This document shows, piece by piece, positions 59,096-64,000 of a stretch of DNA of 64,000 nt (its first letter is position 1; every line of letters starts with the position of its first letter). This DNA is from Mycobacterium intracellulare ATCC 13950 (lineage in GTDB: Bacteria; Actinomycetota; Actinomycetes; Mycobacteriales; Mycobacteriaceae). Where the stretch lies: NCBI RefSeq assembly GCF_000277125.1, contig NC_016946.1:1426001-1490000 (forward strand). Direction: 5' to 3'. Under the pieces are notes generated by a model. The model did no database searches. It was not told the DNA's origin and was given only the letters and a program-made list of their open reading frames with translations. Both the position numbers and the translations under genes were made by a program.

Positions 59096-59913
59096 CGGGC
59101 CGGCTCGCGGGGAAGGTGGCCTTCATTACCGGCGCCGCAAGGGGACAGGGCCGTGCACACGCGGTGCGGATGGCCGAAGAAGGGGCCGACATCATCGCCG
59201 TCGACCTGGCGGGCCCATTACCTGACTCAGTGCGCTACCCGTCGGCCACCGCCGATGACTTCGCCGAGACGGTGGAGATGGTGAAAGCGACAGGTGGCCG
59301 AATCATGGCTACCGCCGCGGACATCCGCGATCTGGATGCGCTGCGGACGGCCGTCGACGAGGGCGTCGAGGCCTACGGCCGGCTGGACGTCATCGTGGCC
59401 AACGCCGGAATATGTGTCCCGGCGCCGTGGAACGAGATCACGCCCGAGTCGTTTCGCGACATCATCGACGTCAACGTGACTGGCACGTGGAACACGGTGA
59501 TGGCGGGCGCGCAGCGGATCATCGACGGGGGTCGGGGCGGGTCGATCATCCTGATCAGCTCCTACGCCGGTGTCAAGGTGCAGCCCTACATGGTGCACTA
59601 CACCGCTAGCAAGCATGCCGTCACAGGGATGGCCCGGGCCTTCGCCGCGGAGCTGGGCAAGCACGACATCAGGGTCAACAGCGTGCATCCCGGTCCGGTC
59701 AACACTCCGATGGGCGGTGGCGACATGATTGCCGCGCTGTTCGCCGCGATCGAGACCAACCCCACGCTGAACAACATGGGGACCCCGTTCCTGCCGCAAT
59801 GGGCCTGCGAGCCGGAAGACGTTGCCGCCGCGGTGTGTTGGCTGGCCTCCGACGAGTCGCGCTATGTGACCGCCACCCGTTTGTCGGTCGACCAGGGCAT
59901 GGCGCAGTTCTAG
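59092..59913 (+). CDS. Mycofactocin-coupled short-chain dehydrogenase
   Basis: 273 residues. The subfamily signature GAARGQGRAHAV is followed by EEGADIIAVDL. The catalytic Tyr and Lys are in HYTASKHAV, with Ser in LISSYAG. It probably oxidises the alcohol made by the P450 to a ketone or aldehyde, with electrons going to mycofactocin. The gene is coupled to the preceding dehydrogenase by a 4-nt overlap. Annotated homologues are often called carveol dehydrogenases. Confidence 0.9.
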   Translation: MTGRLAGKVAFITGAARGQGRAHAVRMAEEGADIIAVDLAGPLPDSVRYPSATADDFAETVEMVKATGGRIMATAADIRDLDALRTAVDEGVEAYGRLDVIVANAGICVPAPWNEITPESFRDIIDVNVTGTWNTVMAGAQRIIDGGRGGSIILISSYAGVKVQPYMVHYTASKHAVTGMARAFAAELGKHDIRVNSVHPGPVNTPMGGGDMIAALFAAIETNPTLNNMGTPFLPQWACEPEDVAAAVCWLASDESRYVTATRLSVDQGMAQF

Positions 59914-59929
59914 CGAATCGCCGGATCTG

Positions 59930-61531
59930 ATGCCTTTCGACCACCGTCAGCTGCGCGACAAGTGGTATAGCGCCGGTTGGTACTCCGACCGCACCTGCCT
60001 GGACGCCTTCGAAGCGGGGGCGGTCGAGCACAAGGACGTGCCGTTGACTTTCATCATCGGCGATTCGGTGTCCAGTCCGACGGTATGCGAAATCCACGAC
60101 CGGGCCGTGGCGTTGGCGGCGTCGTTGCAGCGGCTGGGGGTGCGCGACGGCGACGCCGTCGCGGTACAGCTGACCAATCGTGTCGAGTGTGCAGTCGCTT
60201 ATCAGGCGGTGTTGTTGTGCGGGGCAGTGCTGGTGCCGATCGTGCACATCTACGGTATGGCCGAGGTGGCCTTCGTTCTCGACCAGTCGGCTGCAAAGGT
60301 ACTGATCATGCCAGAGCGGCACGGATCGATCGTGTATAGCAAAAGGCTGCAAGATCTTTCGCGGATCGACTCACTGCAGCATGTCGTCATGCTAGACGCC
60401 GAGTCGGGCGAGGGCTATCTCGCGTGGTCGCAACTGGACACATCCGCCGCCCGGTACCGGCGCCCCGCAGTGGCCGCCGACGATATCTGTCTGCTGCTGT
60501 ACACATCGGGCACCGCGTCGGCGCCTAAAGGTGTACAGCACACCCACAACACGGTTCTCGCCGAGCAGAGAACCATGCCGGCGCTGCTGGCCGGTAAACC
60601 CGACGACGTGTCGCTGGTGACCTTTCCGCCGGGCCACATCGCGGGCGTCGGGTCGATGCTGCGGCCGTTGCTCAGCGGCGCCCGGACTGTCTTCATGGAT
60701 GGTTGGGACCCGGCGCAGGCGGTCGAGGTGGTGCACCGTTTCGGCGTGACCTGCACTGCGGGCACACCATTTCACCTCGCGGGCATCCTTGATCTGGGTG
60801 ACACCGGAGACAAGCTGGCAAGTCTGCGGGAGTTTCTGGTCGGCGCCGCACCGGTCGCCGAGGAGATCGGCCGGCGTGCTGCGCAAGCGGGGATCAGCAC
60901 CTTCCGCAGTTACGGCGCCACCGAACATCCCACCATCACCGGCGAACACGAGGGACAGCCGCAGTGGGCCCGGCTGAGTACCGATGGAAAACCGCTCCCG
61001 GGCTCAGAGATTCGCATCGTCGGGTCCGACGGCGCGGACTGCCCGATCGGGATAGATGGCGAGGTCGTCGTGCGCGGTCCCGATCAATTCGTCGGCTACC
61101 AGGATTACGCTTTGAACGCTGAGGCGTTCACTGACGACGGTTGGTTTCGCACCGGCGATCTCGGGCACCTTGACGCCCACGGCAGATTGACCATCACCGA
61201 CCGGATCAAGGACGTCATCATCCGCGGTGGCGAGACCATCTCCTCGGGTCAGGTCGAAGAGGTGCTCAACGCACACCCTGCGGTCGCCGACGGTGTTGCC
61301 GTCGCAGCCCCGGATTCGCGTTACGGCGACGTGGTCGCCGCGGTCGTGGTGCTCAAACCCGGGTATGCGCTCAACCTCGACGACCTGCGGGCCCACTTCG
61401 CGGCATCCGGGCTGGCCCGGCAGAAGACCCCGGAACGTCTCGCCATCGTCGACGAGCTACCGCGCACGTCGTTGGGCAAAGTGCGCAAAGCGCAACTGCG
61501 CAGTGACCACTTCGGCGCCGCTGGGCGTTAG
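59930..61531 (+). CDS. Acyl-CoA synthetase (AMP-forming) with altered P-loop
   Basis: 533 residues. The adenylation loop reads YTSGTASAPKGVQHTH: the usual TTG is changed to TAS, while the Lys is kept. Other motifs are intact: RSYGATEHPTITG, RTGDLGHLDAHGRLTI, the hinge DRIKDVIIRGGETISSGQVE, and the C-terminal Lys in TSLGKVRKAQ. It activates the acid formed by the P450 operon. Its stop overlaps the convergent NTF2-like gene by 4 nt. Confidence 0.92.
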   Translation: MPFDHRQLRDKWYSAGWYSDRTCLDAFEAGAVEHKDVPLTFIIGDSVSSPTVCEIHDRAVALAASLQRLGVRDGDAVAVQLTNRVECAVAYQAVLLCGAVLVPIVHIYGMAEVAFVLDQSAAKVLIMPERHGSIVYSKRLQDLSRIDSLQHVVMLDAESGEGYLAWSQLDTSAARYRRPAVAADDICLLLYTSGTASAPKGVQHTHNTVLAEQRTMPALLAGKPDDVSLVTFPPGHIAGVGSMLRPLLSGARTVFMDGWDPAQAVEVVHRFGVTCTAGTPFHLAGILDLGDTGDKLASLREFLVGAAPVAEEIGRRAAQAGISTFRSYGATEHPTITGEHEGQPQWARLSTDGKPLPGSEIRIVGSDGADCPIGIDGEVVVRGPDQFVGYQDYALNAEAFTDDGWFRTGDLGHLDAHGRLTITDRIKDVIIRGGETISSGQVEEVLNAHPAVADGVAVAAPDSRYGDVVAAVVVLKPGYALNLDDLRAHFAASGLARQKTPERLAIVDELPRTSLGKVRKAQLRSDHFGAAGR

Positions 61532-62118
61532 TGTGACCGGACCCCGAAGTCGATGTCCGCAATGCCGGAGAACGGCGTGAAGCCGGCCTTGTCCAGCCAT
61601 GACGGCGCTGCCTTATGTCCCGGTTCGGGGCGTGCCCAGTCCACCCAGGAGCCCCAGTCCTCGCGGCGCAACTTCTGTTGCAGCGTTTGCGGATGTGCGT
61701 CGGCGGCCGTGGCATAGCGCTTCGCGAATTGCTTCATCTCGGCCGGAATCCAAACGTCCTCCTCGGAACGCCACTTACCGCCGCCGGCATACTCGATGAA
61801 TTGATACGAGGGGAAGTCGATGGGCGCCCCGCCCGGCTCCGGGTTGTCGGCACGGTTGACCACCTTGTACGCGACGCGGGCGCCGTCGACGACGTACCAG
61901 ACGAGCGGGCTGTAGACCTGCGGTGCCGCTCCCATCGTCCCCTCGAGGAACTTGGTGATCTCCGCCGGGCCGGTGAACGTTCCGTAGAAGTGGTCGAAGT
62001 ACGTCGCGTCTTCGGTGAACAGGTGTGCCCAGGCGTGCCAGTCCTCGAGTACCGGCCCGGTCATGAAATACCGCCGGAACTCCCGCTCGACCTCTTCGAC
62101 GTCCGCCGTGGTTTTCAT
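61528..62118 (-). CDS. NTF2-like (SnoaL-type) protein
   Basis: 196 residues; the ATG overlaps the SDR stop (ATGA at 62115-62118). The NTF2 cone fold is indicated by EVEREFRRYFMTGPVLEDWHAWAHLFTEDATYFDHFYG and by VYSPLVWYVVDGARVAYKVVNR. Such small proteins act as isomerases, hydratases or dehydratases, or as dioxygenase beta-like subunits, without cofactor. A C-terminal extension rich in Trp (REDWGSWVDWARPEPG) is unusual. It ends the minus-strand operon DUF35-SDR-NTF2. Confidence 0.8.
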   Translation of the reverse strand: MKTTADVEEVEREFRRYFMTGPVLEDWHAWAHLFTEDATYFDHFYGTFTGPAEITKFLEGTMGAAPQVYSPLVWYVVDGARVAYKVVNRADNPEPGGAPIDFPSYQFIEYAGGGKWRSEEDVWIPAEMKQFAKRYATAADAHPQTLQQKLRREDWGSWVDWARPEPGHKAAPSWLDKAGFTPFSGIADIDFGVRSH

Positions 62119-63038
62119 CCTCCGAGCCGCAGGCCCGTGTTTCGGGTGCCGAACACGTCGGTGGCCATGATGGCGCCGAGTTTTTGTGCATCCCAGCGCT
62201 TTTCGCCATTCGAGACAGACGCGACGGGGTGCCAGCCCTTCAGGAGCTGGAGATGTTCGCCCATCGCACGGATCACTTGACCGCTGACGTGGCCGGCCTC
62301 GGGGCTGGCCAGCCAGGCCACCACCGGCGACCCCAGTGAGGGGTCCTTGGGGTCGAACTCGTCCTCCGCGCGCTCGTCGGGCTCGATCGGAGCCTGCGCG
62401 CCGGGCATGGAGGCCGACATCCGGGTGCGCCCACCCGGGCTGATCGCGTTGACGGTGGCGCCGATCGACGCCAACTCCAGGCTCAGTGTCTGGGTCAGAC
62501 CGACGATTGCGGCCTTGGCCGCGCTGTAATTGGTCTGCCCGAAGTGGCCGTGCAGACCGGCGCCGGAGGTGGTGTTGATGATTCGGCCGTAGACCTTTCC
62601 GCCGGATTCCTTCGATTCCGCGCGCCACTTGCGAGCGACCGCGCGGCTGGTGAGCCAGCTACCGCGAACGTGCACCCGCATCACCAGGTCGAAATCGTCG
62701 GCGGTCATGTTCCAGATCGCCTTGTCGCGAACGATTCCTGCGTTGTTGACGACGATGTCCAGCCGCCCCAGCTGCGAGTAGGCACGCTCGACGGCGAGGT
62801 CGACCTGCTCCTCGTCGCCGACATCGCTGAAGTCGGAAACAGCGGTACCACCGCGGCTTTCGATGATCGCCACCACCTCGTCGGCCACCTTGCCGGTGCC
62901 CTCGCCGGACAGGCTGGTGCCGAGGTCGTTGACGATCACGGTGGCGCCGTGCTTGGCGAGTTCGAGAGCGTGGCCCCGGCCGATGCCGTGCCCCGCCCCG
63001 GTCACCAGGGCGACTTTGCCATCGAGCAGTCCGGTCAT
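62115..63038 (-). CDS. Short-chain dehydrogenase, HSD17B4/Hsd4A-like
   Basis: 307 residues. The nucleotide motif is TGAGHGIGRGHALELAKHGA with the NDLG that follows the second strand, the pattern of peroxisomal multifunctional enzyme type 2 and mycobacterial Hsd4A proteins. Catalytic Ser is in TTSGAG, and Tyr and Lys are in NYSAAK. It would oxidise a 3-hydroxyacyl-CoA or a 17-hydroxysteroid-like alcohol. It is coupled to the DUF35 gene upstream (ATGA) and to the NTF2-like gene downstream. It lacks the mycofactocin signature of the other SDRs here. Confidence 0.9.
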   Translation of the reverse strand: MTGLLDGKVALVTGAGHGIGRGHALELAKHGATVIVNDLGTSLSGEGTGKVADEVVAIIESRGGTAVSDFSDVGDEEQVDLAVERAYSQLGRLDIVVNNAGIVRDKAIWNMTADDFDLVMRVHVRGSWLTSRAVARKWRAESKESGGKVYGRIINTTSGAGLHGHFGQTNYSAAKAAIVGLTQTLSLELASIGATVNAISPGGRTRMSASMPGAQAPIEPDERAEDEFDPKDPSLGSPVVAWLASPEAGHVSGQVIRAMGEHLQLLKGWHPVASVSNGEKRWDAQKLGAIMATDVFGTRNTGLRLGG

Positions 63039-63469
63039 GGGTTCTCCTCGCTAGGTGTGAAGACTGTCAGATAGGGGCTGTCGGGATCGGTGTCGTCGAC
63101 CGGGCGGAAGACGGCGGTAACCGGCATTCCGACCCGAAGGTCGTCGAAGTCCGCGCCTTCAATCGTCGTCATCAGCCGAGGGCCTTCGGTCAGTTCGACG
63201 AGCGCGGCGACATACGGCACTCGCTCCTTGAACGGCGCCAGATCATTCACGTAGACAGTCGAATACGTGTAAAGGGTTCCAGTTCCGCTGGCCTGTACGG
63301 GCGCAACGTCCTCGCTCCAGCAGAACGGGCAGAACGGGCGGGGGTAGTGATGGACCTTGCCGCACGCTGAGCATTCGGCGATCAACAATTGACCCTGCCT
63401 GGCGGCCTCCCAGTAGGGAGCGCTTGCCGCGTCGATGGTCGGAATGTCAGCGCGAGCCACCTTTACCAC
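63035..63469 (-). CDS. DUF35 zinc-ribbon OB-fold protein
   Basis: 144 residues from a GTG at 63469 overlapping the crotonase stop; a GTG at 63460 is an alternative. Zinc ribbon Cys33, Cys36, Cys47 and Cys50 (CSAC and CPFC), then OB-fold strands GTGTLYTYSTVYVNDLAPF and YVAALVELTEGPRLMTTI. No Ltp gene is adjacent inside the window, so its partner may lie beyond 64000 or be one of the orphan Ltps at 7722 and 43996. Confidence 0.88.
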   Translation of the reverse strand: MVKVARADIPTIDAASAPYWEAARQGQLLIAECSACGKVHHYPRPFCPFCWSEDVAPVQASGTGTLYTYSTVYVNDLAPFKERVPYVAALVELTEGPRLMTTIEGADFDDLRVGMPVTAVFRPVDDTDPDSPYLTVFTPSEENP

Positions 63470-64000
63470 CCGGTGAACTCGGTCGGTCGTTTCTCCACGA
63501 ACGCCTGCACGCCCTCGGTGGAGTCGTGTGAATACGACTGGATCTCCTGTGCCATTGCCTCCGCGACGAATGCACCGGAGCGGTCGGTGTCGGGTGAGTC
63601 GTTGAGCAGCCGTTTGGTGAACGCGATCGCGGAGGTCGGCGCTCCGGCCAGCCGGCCGGCGAAGTCGGCGACCGTAGCGTCGAAGTCGGCGGCGCTGACC
63701 ACCCGGTTCACCAGACCCAGCGTGAATGCTTCGGTGGCTGAGAGCTTTTCGCCGAAGAACGCCATCTCCTTGGCTTTCTGCATGCCAATGCGGCGGGGCA
63801 GTAGATAACAGCCGCCGCCGTCGACAACCAGCCCACGCTTGACGAATGACTCTGCGAAGTAGGCGTTTTCGGTAGCGATCACCAGGTCGGAGGCGTACAC
63901 GACGTGGGCCCCTAGGCCCGTCGCCGCACCATGCACTGCGGCAATCACCGGTTTATTGCAGTCCAGCACGCTGGCCACCAGCTTCTGGGCGCCGTTCATG
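63463..64000 (-). CDS. Crotonase-family protein, truncated by the window edge
   Basis: The frame is open to the end of the window, so the N-terminal third is missing and the visible internal ATG is not the likely start. About 179 residues are seen, with the second oxyanion loop HGAATGLGAHVVYASD and the AESFVKRGLVVDGG segment. The first hydratase glutamate position is Ala or His (GLGAH), so the reaction is uncertain. It heads the minus-strand unit with DUF35, SDR and NTF2-like genes. Confidence 0.88.
   Translation of the reverse strand, partial: MNGAQKLVASVLDCNKPVIAAVHGAATGLGAHVVYASDLVIATENAYFAESFVKRGLVVDGGGCYLLPRRIGMQKAKEMAFFGEKLSATEAFTLGLVNRVVSAADFDATVADFAGRLAGAPTSAIAFTKRLLNDSPDTDRSGAFVAEAMAQEIQSYSHDSTEGVQAFVEKRPTEFTGW

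Overview
The window is GC-rich, densely packed actinobacterial DNA, most likely from a fast-growing or environmental mycobacterium (Mycobacterium/Mycolicibacterium). The evidence is a TIGR00027-type SAM methyltransferase, three mycofactocin-type short-chain dehydrogenases, many FadE, FadD and EchA paralogues, several Ltp thiolase-like/DUF35 sets, a [3Fe-4S] ferredoxin, a P450, and frequent GTG starts with ATGA/GTGA stop-start overlaps. I saw no rRNA, tRNA, CRISPR array, insertion sequence or phage gene. No gap between called genes exceeds about 280 bp.

Almost the whole window is one catabolic region for a compound degraded as CoA thioesters. I count five acyl-CoA ligases, eight acyl-CoA dehydrogenase genes (one a fused two-domain protein), four crotonases, two MaoC-type hydratases, one true thiolase, four Ltp-type thiolase homologues, four DUF35 proteins, four SDRs, three Amidohydro_2 proteins, two thioesterases, three alpha/beta hydrolases and a tandem type III CoA-transferase. 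Oxygen-inserting enzymes are a Rieske dioxygenase (alpha plus beta), a P450, and a possible two-component flavin monooxygenase made of an LLM protein and a flavin reductase.

Layout: 1-1.4 kb is flanking (membrane protein end, methyltransferase). 1.5-4.5 kb holds an amidohydrolase divergent from a TetR plus two FMN split-barrel proteins. 4.5-7.2 kb (minus) is DUF2889, DUF35 and thiolase. 7.3-10.5 kb (plus) is MaoC, Ltp and FadD. 10.5-12.1 kb is a tandem-domain TetR regulator and a small protein. 12.3-19.6 kb holds an amidohydrolase, acyl-CoA dehydrogenases and a ferredoxin. 19.7-27.0 kb (plus) is a seven-gene beta-oxidation operon. 27.2-39.0 kb (minus) is a thirteen-gene operon with the Rieske dioxygenase, aldehyde dehydrogenase, LLM enzyme and an Ltp/DUF35 pair. 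39.2-47.5 kb (plus) is an eight-gene operon opening with meta-cleavage-type hydrolase, hydratase and HpaI-type aldolase. 47.5-51.4 kb holds a thioesterase, the tandem CoA-transferase and a TetR. 51.5-54.6 kb (plus) is an amidohydrolase, Ltp, DUF35 and a small Cys protein. 54.8-56.8 kb is a TetR and a possible lipocalin-like protein. 57.0-61.5 kb (plus) is P450, dehydrogenase, SDR and FadD. 61.5-64.0 kb (minus) is an NTF2-like protein, HSD4-like SDR, DUF35 and a truncated crotonase.

The most interesting part is the pair of divergent operons meeting at 39.05-39.24 kb. They contain ring dihydroxylation and lower meta-cleavage enzymes together with acyl-CoA chemistry, but no extradiol dioxygenase is in the window. 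A dyad of the form TGAC-N6-GTCA, often followed by GAA, recurs at 2.8, 14.7, 39.1-39.2 and 41.8 kb. It suggests one TetR-type regulon tying distant parts of the region together. The substrate cannot be named from sequence; a cyclic terpenoid, steroid-like or alkyl-aromatic compound would fit.
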